DNA of 27,727 bases from a virus: the IMG/VR virus record IMGVR_UViG_3300034082_000817, positions 1 through 27,727 of that record. One strand, written 5' to 3'. The notes below the pieces were generated by a model. That model was not told the DNA's origin. It was given only the letters and a program-made list of their open reading frames with translations, and ran no database searches. The position numbers were made by a program, and so were the translations under genes. Below, piece after piece: positions 14,314 to 22,337 of the stretch (within the stretch, counting starts at the first letter, position 1; the number at the start of each line of letters is the position of its first letter).

Positions 14314-14605
14314 ACTCGCTTCCTTTCACCAGCTCTTGGAACACTTCCCAGTCTATTATAGCAACCTTTGTCTCGGAGTTCTCACCAAATACAACAGAAA
14401 TGCATGGATATTTATAATTAGCATTCCATGCATCTTTGCGCATTTTGTTCCAAGCTTTTAATGTAAGAGTAAAAGTTCTTTCGTTATGTTTGTAATCAAG
14501 TAAGAATTTATTCAACGAAGCATCGCCCTTTCTTAGACCACGACCAGAGTTCTTTACAGCCTTCGCTTTGTCTCTCTTGATCTCTTCCTGTTCAGTTCTT
14601 TTCAT
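14306..14605 (-). CDS. Putative PD-(D/E)XK-like endonuclease/resolvase (99 aa)
   Basis: NSGRGLRKGDASL (19-31) is followed by FLLDYKHNERTFTLTLKAWN (34-53) and VAIIDWEVFQEL (81-92). The D-x-K (D37, K39) and K50 arrangement with a C-terminal strand resembles small phage resolvase-like nucleases of the PD-(D/E)XK type. The protein is short and the motif loose, so this is a tentative call. It stands close to the RecA-, Cas4- and RuvC-like genes, which suits a recombination role. Its ATG overlaps the microprotein stop (ATGA). Confidence 0.5.
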   Translation of the reverse strand: MKRTEQEEIKRDKAKAVKNSGRGLRKGDASLNKFLLDYKHNERTFTLTLKAWNKMRKDAWNANYKYPCISVVFGENSETKVAIIDWEVFQELVKGSEYE

Positions 14606-14676
14606 AGAAACATCTTAATAAGAAAAAATAAATAAACAATAGCTCCAACAACAACAACAATATTATGCTTTTTCAT
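14602..14676 (-). CDS. 24-aa single-pass membrane microprotein
   Basis: The frame encodes MKKHN followed by 16 hydrophobic residues (IVVVVGAIVYLFFLIK) and a short tail, a textbook single membrane helix with a positive N-terminus. GGAG lies seven bases before ATG 14676; a second in-frame ATG at 14682 would have no room for it. It overlaps the 121-aa gene by 14 bases and the nuclease gene as ATGA. Position, spacing and composition all support expression. The role is unknown; tiny membrane proteins in phages often affect the host envelope or superinfection. Confidence 0.55.
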   Translation of the reverse strand: MKKHNIVVVVGAIVYLFFLIKMFL

Positions 14677-15028
14677 AGCCATACTCCGACATCACTTCTG
14701 TAGACAGGGTTTTCATCCACCCGCCTTTCCCTTTAGCCAAGACTCCAGGTTCTCCAGTGTATTCACATGTTTGCAAAGAAAGACTTTCAAACTTGTTAAT
14801 TACATCACGCATCGCATAATAATCTTTTGAATTTGAATCTATATAATACCTTAACCCACCAAACTTCTCTTTGACTTGGTAAAGCTTATAATCAGGATCA
14901 ATAGCAGACAGCTCTCTATGGCAATCAACAATCAGTTGATGCCATCCTTGATTACAATCAATGCTCTGGAAGTACGGCTCAGAAATGTATGACCGAACTT
15001 CTTCAATTTCATCTTCTAGGTAACTCAC
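14663..15028 (-). CDS. Conserved phage protein, 'GWHQLIVDCHRELSAIDPDY' family (121 aa)
   Basis: GWHQLIVDCHRELSAIDPDY (28-47) followed by VKEKFGGLRYYID (52-64) and CEYTGEPGVL (88-97) is a block found in many phage and prophage proteins of unknown function. The conserved His and Cys and the 'EKFGGLRYY' strand might form a metal or ligand site. The start is GTG 15028 with AAGGAGAG correctly spaced, and it overlaps the GT4 stop as GTGA. No membrane or signal sequence. The family is recognised by pattern only. Confidence 0.7.
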   Translation of the reverse strand: MSYLEDEIEEVRSYISEPYFQSIDCNQGWHQLIVDCHRELSAIDPDYKLYQVKEKFGGLRYYIDSNSKDYYAMRDVINKFESLSLQTCEYTGEPGVLAKGKGGWMKTLSTEVMSEYGYEKA

Positions 15029-16263
15029 CGCTCTCTCCTTATTTCTTGATCTGTTGGGTCTCTGAAGTTAGGATTTCTAATCAACCAATTATACTCATCA
15101 TTAGATACTCTCTGTACGGGGTTCTCCCTTGAGAAGACAATACCAGATCCAGTAATGTAACCAGTGCCATTTTGAAAACATATATATTTGTCCCTATCCA
15201 TTGCTTCAACTGGCTTAAACATGGATACCCCCACACGCTTAATTAAAGAGTTAAGCATCTTGTTACACTGTTTTTGCCAGTTATATTCTTTAATAACCGC
15301 AGGAGCCTGCTTATAGTAGTAATCACACTGAGCATCAAAATTCTCTACTGCATTCCTCATAAGTTCAACAGTTGAATCAAAATCTGGAAGAATAACATCC
15401 CCAGTGTGATAACCAGTGTGCTGTGTCCTACCCAGTGTTGATTCAATGATATTGTTACCAAGATATTTTTCATACGAACACCACCGACTTGTTGATATTG
15501 TTGGCATACCCGTAGCTAAAGCTTGCAGAGGTATTAGCCCAAACCCTTCACCCTCTGTAGGGTAAATTAAAATATCGTGGTCATGGTAAAGTTTAACCAT
15601 GTCAGGTTGACTCAATGTTTTATGAATCCTTATAATATTTTTACTGGAGGACTCTTCTATCTTAAACAAGTCCATGACGCTCATCTCATTGCTGTCATGA
15701 TACTTAAGCGTAAGCGTAATATCATTTCTTTCCTTAAACAGAGTGGTAAATGCCTTCTCAACTAAATCCGCCCTCTTACGGGGGCTACCTGAATCAACAT
15801 GAAGAAACCGAATCTTTCCCCGATTACCTCTTTTAAAAGGTGTCCACATATCATCAATACCTAATTCAAAAATATATGTAGGTGTATCAACACCAGAGTT
15901 AGCAACTGCATCTGCAGAGAATTGATTGCCTACCCAGATTTCGTCAAATGACTTCATGGTAGGAATCCACCAATCCCAAGCCCGAGTAGCCTCTAGGTAT
16001 GTACCATTAATCTTATATTGATGGTCATAATGTTTTTTAAAACCAGGCTGGCGAAAATCTTGACCAGTTACAGGATGATGCCATTCAGGTTCCATGTAAA
16101 ACATTTGTATCTGAGCAGCAGGATCATTCTCAACGACCTCTAACTGCTTACCACGATAAGTGAACTGATTAAAATGTTTTACAATATTGGTATAGCCATA
16201 GGCATAGCCAAAAATATTTACAGCGTCTTTAATATGCTGATCGGTATGAACCGAAAAGATCAT
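15025..16263 (-). CDS. GT4-family glycosyltransferase with extra C-terminal domain (412 aa)
   Basis: This GT-B enzyme has the donor-binding segment ILIYPTEGEGFGLIPLQALA (231-250) and the domain-opening FLHVDSGSPRKRADLVEKAF (153-172). As in the other GT4 here, the second Glu of E-x7-E is Gln (E239-x7-Q247). Residues about 350-412 go beyond the usual length and hold aromatic strands (KYICFQNGTGYITGSG, EYNWLIRNPNF), possibly a targeting or acceptor-binding module. It directly follows the RecA-like gene (ATGA overlap), so it is expressed together with replication genes. The sugar donor and acceptor are not evident. Confidence 0.85.
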   Translation of the reverse strand: MIFSVHTDQHIKDAVNIFGYAYGYTNIVKHFNQFTYRGKQLEVVENDPAAQIQMFYMEPEWHHPVTGQDFRQPGFKKHYDHQYKINGTYLEATRAWDWWIPTMKSFDEIWVGNQFSADAVANSGVDTPTYIFELGIDDMWTPFKRGNRGKIRFLHVDSGSPRKRADLVEKAFTTLFKERNDITLTLKYHDSNEMSVMDLFKIEESSSKNIIRIHKTLSQPDMVKLYHDHDILIYPTEGEGFGLIPLQALATGMPTISTSRWCSYEKYLGNNIIESTLGRTQHTGYHTGDVILPDFDSTVELMRNAVENFDAQCDYYYKQAPAVIKEYNWQKQCNKMLNSLIKRVGVSMFKPVEAMDRDKYICFQNGTGYITGSGIVFSRENPVQRVSNDEYNWLIRNPNFRDPTDQEIRRER

Positions 16264-17174
16264 TCCTTGATAAGCTTTTGAATTTCCTTGACTTGCTTCT
16301 CAGTCAATTCAATAGCTCCCATGCCGTTCCACTTACTATCCTCATAAGTATACCAAGCGCCCTTACGAACAATAACATTCATCTCAATCGCAATATCAAT
16401 CAACTCACGCCGACTATCAATCTGCCCTAATTGGGGGAGGACATAATAATAACCAGTAGAGCCAATAGTAGGTAACTGCTTAGTTTTTTCAATAGTCCAC
16501 ACAGCCCGTTGCGAAGTAATCATATTATTCGCCTCACGCTCCATCTCTCCTTTAGACATAGAAAGAAAAAGCTTAATGACATTATGCATGTTGTGATGCA
16601 CAACATTACCCATCTTAGCCTTAGTGATTGCGAACATACCACTCAAGTCAACCGTTTGATGAGCAACAAACAGCATGATGTTACGCTCTTTATGGAGATA
16701 GTTCACAAGCTTCTGAAGGAAGTAGCCCTGCGAGCGAGCAGACAAGCCCATCGCCTTACCACCTTCGGGCTTATCATAAAACTCTTCCTTCACGATATTA
16801 GACAACGAATCAAACAAGAAAATATGTTTTTCTTTATCATCAGTCAAATACCCGATCAAACTTTTCATAATATCTTCAACAATAGTAGACTGAATTACCA
16901 CCACATCGGAAATATCTAGACCACACTTCTCTGCATACACATCACTGTACGAAGACTCAGAATCAACAATGACTGGGCGATACCCCATCTTCTGCGCCTC
17001 AGCCATAATTCTAAAGCACATAGTTGTTTTGCCCACAGAAGGTGTACCCCAAAATAGATGAGTCGCACCAGTATTTAATCCACCACCTAATGCACGATTA
17101 AGCCCAACGCTAGGTGTTGGAATAACATCATGGATCGGCATTGTATCGCCTTTTCTTTTATCTACAAGTAACAT
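16260..17174 (-). CDS. RecA/UvsX-like recombinase (304 aa)
   Basis: This is a strand-exchange ATPase. Walker A is GTPSVGKTT (43-51), VDSESSY (70-76) carries the catalytic Glu region, Walker B is IFLFD (118-122), and VAHQT (170-174) fits the sensor Gln motif. GAWYTYEDSKWNGMGA near the C-terminus corresponds to the RecA 'GAWYSY' strand. It is shorter than bacterial RecA (about 350 aa) but normal for phage homologues. AAGGAG precedes ATG 17174; a second possible start lies at MPIHD (17141). It would coat DNA resected by the Cas4-like exonuclease and yield junctions for the RuvC-like enzyme. Confidence 0.88.
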   Translation of the reverse strand: MLLVDKRKGDTMPIHDVIPTPSVGLNRALGGGLNTGATHLFWGTPSVGKTTMCFRIMAEAQKMGYRPVIVDSESSYSDVYAEKCGLDISDVVVIQSTIVEDIMKSLIGYLTDDKEKHIFLFDSLSNIVKEEFYDKPEGGKAMGLSARSQGYFLQKLVNYLHKERNIMLFVAHQTVDLSGMFAITKAKMGNVVHHNMHNVIKLFLSMSKGEMEREANNMITSQRAVWTIEKTKQLPTIGSTGYYYVLPQLGQIDSRRELIDIAIEMNVIVRKGAWYTYEDSKWNGMGAIELTEKQVKEIQKLIKE

Positions 17175-17183
17175 ATTTCTCCT

Positions 17184-17618
17184 TCATTGAAACATCCTGT
17201 CTAGTATTCTTGATTTAATAATTGTTGTTGAAATCTCTTCTGTATACGGAACGAACATCACTCCGATATTATTCTCATCAAGCCATTCTTGCGTGAATCC
17301 CATTTGCTTATAGTAATCTTTGCTTTGCCAGTCGGAACCAACAATTACAAGATCAGCTTTTGCCTCTATGATAGCAGGTTTAGAATCAGCACCGCCCGAG
17401 TTTACAATTACTTTGTCCACCCATTTGCACGAAGAAACAACTTCCATTCTTTCAGCTAAACTGCAGATTGGAGGCTCTTTATATTGAGAGCAAAACTCAT
17501 CGGGGTTGACGGACACGACCAAGTAGCCATCGCCACCAGCCGCCTTCTTACATCTCTCCAACAATCTAGCATGACCCGAGTGAAATAAATCAAATGTCCC
17601 ACCTGTATATACAATCAT
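17184..17618 (-). CDS. TagD-like cytidylyltransferase (144 aa)
   Basis: YTGGTFDLFHSGHARLL (4-20) contains the HxGH nucleotide-binding motif (H13, H16), and EISTTIIKSRI (128-138) is the matching ISTTxIxxRI motif. Length is typical of glycerol-3-phosphate cytidylyltransferase (TagD/GCT). Such enzymes make CDP-glycerol or a related CDP-alcohol; RfaE/HldE-like nucleotide-sugar adenylyltransferases share the fold, so the alcohol is not certain. It is flanked by two glycosyltransferases in the same operon, which suggests that it supplies or primes an activated donor. GGAGG precedes the ATG at 17618. Confidence 0.85.
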   Translation of the reverse strand: MIVYTGGTFDLFHSGHARLLERCKKAAGGDGYLVVSVNPDEFCSQYKEPPICSLAERMEVVSSCKWVDKVIVNSGGADSKPAIIEAKADLVIVGSDWQSKDYYKQMGFTQEWLDENNIGVMFVPYTEEISTTIIKSRILDRMFQ

Positions 17619-18337
17619 CTTGCCTCCACTGATGCATTAACGAAATTCCATTTATTAGCATTATGAAATGTAAACTTCTCAACACCATCAATACTGGATA
17701 GAGCATCACAGTACTCAAACATTACAGTATCAAATTCTTTAAACTGAAAGTGATTTGTATCATTAACAATGACAGTAGGAACCTCTGGAACGCTTACTGT
17801 TTTGCAACCAATACCAGCCCAAGCTAAAACATTCCTAGAATCAAGATGCTTTACCCCAGTTCTGAAATCCATGACTTCTCTTTTCCATACATTCATGCTC
17901 GCCAATGTTGCAGCAATTACATATGATTTATCGTTAAGATTATTTATCAACTCAATCATTGTACCAGAAAAACCAGGTAATACCTCTCCAGAATACGGAG
18001 AAAATTGCATTACACGATCAACTCCATTGAGCATGGGCATTATAGTGTCAATCGCTCCAGGAATCAACACATCATCATCACCAATAACCCAAACATAGTC
18101 ACCAGAGCCAGCGGTAATGCCATGTAAACAATTACCATCGCAACCAATGTTTTGTTTCCTGATGGAGTAGTCAGATACATAATTCTTATATTTGTAAGCT
18201 ATATCTCTTGCATACCCGTCTTGGTCATTATCAGATACAATAATTTCAATATCAGAATTAGTTTGATATATTATACTGTTTAAACAGTCATCTAAGGAAT
18301 CTCTCCTATATGTCGGGATGTAGATTGTAAGTAACAC
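17615..18337 (-). CDS. GT2-family glycosyltransferase (240 aa)
   Basis: LTIYIPTYRRDSLDDCLNSI (3-22) and IEIIVSDNDQDG (30-41) are the nucleotide-binding start of GT2 enzymes, and YVWVIGDDDVL (81-91) carries the DDD metal site. NVWKREVMDF and the surrounding region form the acceptor side. Length is short but complete for a single-domain GT-A protein. There are no membrane segments, so it should be cytosolic. The start is GTG 18337 after GGAGGT, overlapping the dnaE stop by one base. The pairing with the TagD-like gene suggests transfer of a sugar or sugar-phosphate onto an unknown acceptor. Confidence 0.85.
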   Translation of the reverse strand: MLLTIYIPTYRRDSLDDCLNSIIYQTNSDIEIIVSDNDQDGYARDIAYKYKNYVSDYSIRKQNIGCDGNCLHGITAGSGDYVWVIGDDDVLIPGAIDTIMPMLNGVDRVMQFSPYSGEVLPGFSGTMIELINNLNDKSYVIAATLASMNVWKREVMDFRTGVKHLDSRNVLAWAGIGCKTVSVPEVPTVIVNDTNHFQFKEFDTVMFEYCDALSSIDGVEKFTFHNANKWNFVNASVEAR

Positions 18338-21300
18338 TAGACTGCTACCTCCACTAGATTCTTCCTCTTTATGTAATCATCAATGGGGATAATCTTATCC
18401 GCTGACTCAAGCTTGAAAGAGTCAAGCCTGTTTAAACTGTTCTTATCCTCAACAGCTGTCAGACGAATGGCATACCACATATGCTCTTTCAGCATTTGTT
18501 TTACCTTCTTGTAAACTGCTGCAAATACTACAATCTTAAAGAATTGCTTTCCATCCCAACAGTACACGCTCGCCATTTCTTTTCCAGATGATGTAATGAA
18601 ATTCCTAATGTTGAAAATATATGCAAGAGTTTTTTCATCACTTACATAACCAATACCATGATCGTAAAGCCAAGCATACTTGTGGTCAATACCGTGCTTC
18701 TTAAGCATCATAATGTTAAACAGGTTGGAATCTTCGGCTTCATAGACATCACAGTAAGCATGTAGTGTCCTATCACCGATTAAAGCGTAAACATAATCTC
18801 TCTGCGCTAGCTCGGTATTGCGCTCGCCAAACACGGTGCAAGACCCCGAGTGATCTTCAAATTCAACTCTCAGGTATCCTGTAGCCTTCTTTGTAGAACG
18901 CACCACTGCCTTGATAAGTGTAATGTTTGACATTGTTTCGTGGAACTCATTAGCATCCTCTACGAACTCATCAATCTCTGTTTTATGAGAACTAGCGGCA
19001 ATAGGGAACCCGAGTATAGGTAGGTAATATTTCTCGTGATCAAATTGCGATACATGACCAATAGACTTGAATACACCAACCTTATCAAAGCTTTCCCTTA
19101 GCGGAGCTTTAATAGATGATTTGGAACACTTATTACTAAACTCCTCAAATGAATTAAACGGTCTCTTTTGGAAAATTTCCTTGATAGCACTGCTACCACA
19201 GCCAGTGACATTGGAAAGACCAAAGCGAATACCATCTTCTTCGCCTGGGAGTGACATGGAAAAGAACTCAACAGACTTGTTAATGTCGGGACCATATATG
19301 GTTAACCCCAAACGCTGGGCTTCCATAAGGTATGCAGTGATCTTATCTGACGCTGATTCATTGTATAGTAATGACCAAATGAACTCCAATGGGTAATTCA
19401 CCTTCAACCACATTGTTTGATATGACAACATAGAATAAGCAACAGCGTGAGATTTATTAAACATATACAACGCCGACATTTCAAACTCAGACCAAATCTT
19501 TTCCGATTGTGCTGGGGTGAGATACTTATTGTTTAGGAACTTCTCCTTGTATTTATCAAAGCCAGCAGCATCACGCTTCTTACCAATGATCTTACGCAAC
19601 GAGTCGGCTTCCGACCAAGTGAAATCTGCCAGCAACACGGACATCTGCATCAACTGCTCTTGGAAGATCACCGTGCCATAAGTTTCTTCAAGAATAGGTT
19701 TTACAATATCATTTGGATACTTAGGCTTAGCGTTACCTTTCTTGCAATCAATATATCTTTGTCCTTGAGATAACAAAGCACCAGGACGAACCAATGCGTT
19801 GGACACAACTAAGTCGCTAAAGTTATCAATACCCATTCTCTCTATAAGGTTACGATAGGCTGCAGCATCTGCCTGAAACACACCAACGGTGTTAACATTA
19901 TTAAAGTTTTCAAACACTTTTGGATCATCAAGTGCCAACGATTGCGCCCTCACATCAATCCCTAGACGCTCTGTAATCTTCGCTAAGCAATCTTTAATCA
20001 CAGATACGGTCTTTAGACCCAAAACATCTATTTTAATAAGCCCAACCGCTTCGGCATCTTCCATAGCGAAAGCTGTAACCGCCGAACGACCCCCATTTTG
20101 GGAATCCTTGCGAGACTCAACAGGACAAACATCGGTCAACGGAACGGACGAAACAACCATGCCAGCCGCATGAACCCCAGCGGTACGAATACGATCTTGC
20201 AACCTTGAAGCCAACGGAACAATATCGGGATACTTCTTAATAAAAATCTTTCCCTTATCGGTGGCTTTAAGTTCCTCAATAGTTTCAAAAAACGGCGTGA
20301 TGCCATTGATCTCGGCAAACGGAACTTGCAACACACGAGCAACATCCTTGACAGCACTCTTAGGTTTAAAAGTACCATAAATAGAAATCGCAGCAACATT
20401 ATCCTTACCCCAACGAGTGGCAAGATAAGTTTTAACCTCATCACGGCGCTTGTCCTCAAAGTCCAAGTCAATGTCGGGATAGTCATTACGCTCAGGATTA
20501 ATAAACCGAGCAAACAACAAATCATATTTAATCGGATCAACCTTGGAAATGTCCAACAAAAACGCCAGCAGACTACCGCCAACAGAACCACGACCAGTAC
20601 CACGACCAATATCATTACTATCAGCCCACTTCACCAAATCCCAAACAATCAAAAAGTAATCGGCAAAACCGAGTTGCTTGATAATCCCCAGCTCCTCATC
20701 CAACCGTTGCGTATACACATCATCGGTATACCCCAACTCTTGCAAACGAAACTTTGTAATCTCAGCCAAGTAATCATCCGAATTCATCGCCTTCATAAAC
20801 TTCGGCAACAAATTCTTCCGCTTCTCCATCCGAGCCGTACACTTCTCGGCAACCTCCATCGTATTCTCCAGAATATCCAAACGATCATAACCCGCATCTT
20901 TAAACCAAGAAGCCACCTCATCAGCGCCAGCCACATACGGATTAATATCATCAAACCTAAGATTCCTGTTAGGATACATGTTGTTGATTTTCGCCACCAT
21001 ATCAAAAGAAGGATTATGCAAGCAATCAGCATGATCCTTGGCATGGCGTTGATCGGCTGGAGAGATACTTGGGAACTGGGAAAGCATCAATAGGATCTCT
21101 TCGCATCCCTTATCTTTCTTACTAGGAAAGTGACAATCAGCAGTAGCTAATACAGGTCTACCATAAGCGTTTGCTAAATCAATTAACCCGTCATTTAACT
21201 GCTTAGGGTTCCATGATTGCATCTCATAATAGAAATCATCTTTAAATATCTTTATAAACTTCTCAGACAACTGCTCTGCCCGAGCCGTATCGCCAGCCAT

Positions 21301-21738
21301 GATTGCTTTAGAGATTGCACTACCCATACAACCCGATAGAGATATGATATCCCCATCAACTAACTCTTCTAATAGTTCAAAGTCAATCCTAGGTTTATAA
21401 TAGAAATTGTCAGTCCAAGCCGTTTGATTCATCTTAAATAGCTTCTTAAGACCTTCATTGTTTTTAGCCAGCAATATTAAATGGAAACGCTCGCTTCTAT
21501 CTTCCGAGTCGGACTTGATAGACGGAACGAAGTAAGCCTCTACACCGAATAAAGGCTTTACATTATTGGCTAGGCAGGCATCTTGAAATTTCAATACACC
21601 GCCCATTGTGCCGTGGTCTGTAATTGCTGCTGCAATCTGACCGTTGGTGCTTGTTATCTTGGCAATCTCCTCGGGAGTTGACATTCCGTCAAGCAATGAA
21701 TATTCTGAGTGGCAATGCAAGTGAACAAAATCGGTCAC
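18337..21738 (-). CDS. dnaE: DnaE-type DNA polymerase III alpha subunit
   Basis: This is a full-length (1133 aa) C-family replicative polymerase. The N-terminal PHP domain has HLHCHSEYS (6-14), TDHGTMGG (40-47) and ATADCHF (198-204), so its metal residues appear kept. The palm shows GRGSVGGSL (383-391), PDIDLDF with D424 and D426, and KIDVLGLKT with D571, the catalytic triad of E. coli D401/D403/D555. The C-terminal part holds the tandem HhH and an OB domain (about residues 950-1020). The start is GTG 21738 after GGAG. No separate beta clamp or epsilon is in the window. The residue 250-540 section has distinct codon choice. Confidence 0.95.
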   Translation of the reverse strand: MTDFVHLHCHSEYSLLDGMSTPEEIAKITSTNGQIAAAITDHGTMGGVLKFQDACLANNVKPLFGVEAYFVPSIKSDSEDRSERFHLILLAKNNEGLKKLFKMNQTAWTDNFYYKPRIDFELLEELVDGDIISLSGCMGSAISKAIMAGDTARAEQLSEKFIKIFKDDFYYEMQSWNPKQLNDGLIDLANAYGRPVLATADCHFPSKKDKGCEEILLMLSQFPSISPADQRHAKDHADCLHNPSFDMVAKINNMYPNRNLRFDDINPYVAGADEVASWFKDAGYDRLDILENTMEVAEKCTARMEKRKNLLPKFMKAMNSDDYLAEITKFRLQELGYTDDVYTQRLDEELGIIKQLGFADYFLIVWDLVKWADSNDIGRGTGRGSVGGSLLAFLLDISKVDPIKYDLLFARFINPERNDYPDIDLDFEDKRRDEVKTYLATRWGKDNVAAISIYGTFKPKSAVKDVARVLQVPFAEINGITPFFETIEELKATDKGKIFIKKYPDIVPLASRLQDRIRTAGVHAAGMVVSSVPLTDVCPVESRKDSQNGGRSAVTAFAMEDAEAVGLIKIDVLGLKTVSVIKDCLAKITERLGIDVRAQSLALDDPKVFENFNNVNTVGVFQADAAAYRNLIERMGIDNFSDLVVSNALVRPGALLSQGQRYIDCKKGNAKPKYPNDIVKPILEETYGTVIFQEQLMQMSVLLADFTWSEADSLRKIIGKKRDAAGFDKYKEKFLNNKYLTPAQSEKIWSEFEMSALYMFNKSHAVAYSMLSYQTMWLKVNYPLEFIWSLLYNESASDKITAYLMEAQRLGLTIYGPDINKSVEFFSMSLPGEEDGIRFGLSNVTGCGSSAIKEIFQKRPFNSFEEFSNKCSKSSIKAPLRESFDKVGVFKSIGHVSQFDHEKYYLPILGFPIAASSHKTEIDEFVEDANEFHETMSNITLIKAVVRSTKKATGYLRVEFEDHSGSCTVFGERNTELAQRDYVYALIGDRTLHAYCDVYEAEDSNLFNIMMLKKHGIDHKYAWLYDHGIGYVSDEKTLAYIFNIRNFITSSGKEMASVYCWDGKQFFKIVVFAAVYKKVKQMLKEHMWYAIRLTAVEDKNSLNRLDSFKLESADKIIPIDDYIKRKNLVEVAV

Positions 21739-22274
21739 ATATTCTCCAAATCTATATCTAGTAGAGAGTTTACTCTATCCATCTGTTTCCAGTAACCAGC
21801 ATTGTACCATGCATTCTTTAGAAAACATTTGATTCCAGCATCTTCAAGAATTTCAATTTCAGATGGATTATCCTCTACAACAAACATTGGATTTAAACCT
21901 TTTATAATATCAACCTTTTCACCAAACTTAGAGAAATATGGAACAGTGGTGCTTATATTCCATTTGTCCAGCCAAGGGATTGTTTCTGCGACTGCAGCAG
22001 GTCTTCTTCTTGCAGTAACCACATGAACATCAATCCCTAAATTAAACCAGTAGTTAACTTGAAAGAAAGCATCTTCAAATGGTTTTAAATTTTTCCAAAA
22101 CAATGCATTTGAAAATAACTTTAAAGCTTCTTCGTCTTGGGTATCTGTCATCAACCAATCTTTATAATCAACATCAACACCGCAAACATATTGTAAATAG
22201 TCAGATATGCCTGTGTCTATATCAGCGATAACGCCATCTAAATCCAAAACAATTGATTTATTTTTATAATTCAT
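21735..22274 (-). CDS. HAD-family phosphatase/5'-nucleotidase-like (179 aa)
   Basis: IVLDLDGVIADID (8-20) has the catalytic D11 and D13 of HAD phosphatases, VHVVTARR gives motif II, and MFVVEDNPSEIEIL gives the acidic motif IV. The pattern resembles 5'(3')-deoxyribonucleotidases, so it may tune nucleotide pools. I start at ATG 22274 (MNYKNKS) because AGAGGA lies before it; a longer frame to 22316 would run through the terminator hairpin. It overlaps dnaE by GTGA. The location directly upstream of the polymerase fits nucleotide supply or handling of a modified base. Confidence 0.8.
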   Translation of the reverse strand: MNYKNKSIVLDLDGVIADIDTGISDYLQYVCGVDVDYKDWLMTDTQDEEALKLFSNALFWKNLKPFEDAFFQVNYWFNLGIDVHVVTARRRPAAVAETIPWLDKWNISTTVPYFSKFGEKVDIIKGLNPMFVVEDNPSEIEILEDAGIKCFLKNAWYNAGYWKQMDRVNSLLDIDLENM

Positions 22275-22293
22275 ATTAATTCCTCTCGGTAAA

Positions 22294-22324
22294 TTAAAAA
22301 ACGCTGGGGCTTTCACCCCAGCGT
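22294..22324 (-). terminator. Strong intrinsic terminator after the SSB gene
   Basis: ACGCTGGGG (22301-22309) and CCCCAGCGT (22316-22324) form a perfect nine-pair GC-rich stem with a six-base loop. The minus-strand transcript continues with six U's. It lies 13 bases after the SSB stop, and only about 20 bases remain before the next gene, too few for a separate promoter. It therefore probably lowers rather than abolishes expression of the HAD-dnaE genes. Confidence 0.85.
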
Positions 22325-22337
22325 GTCTTAAGTTCTT

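Noticed and set aside
16509-16919. 136-residue plus-strand frame
   Set aside because: Lies antisense to the RecA-like Walker region and has no ribosome site or recognisable protein features.
20326-21093. 255-residue frame on the plus strand, with others at 20136-20615 and 20793-21044 in the same stretch
   Set aside because: They are shadows of dnaE, caused by its locally GC-rich codons; they have no homology and low-complexity composition.
22275-22316. Longer N-terminus for the HAD gene (MKAPAFFNL...)
   Set aside because: It would translate through the terminator stem, while a good ribosome site lies before ATG 22274.
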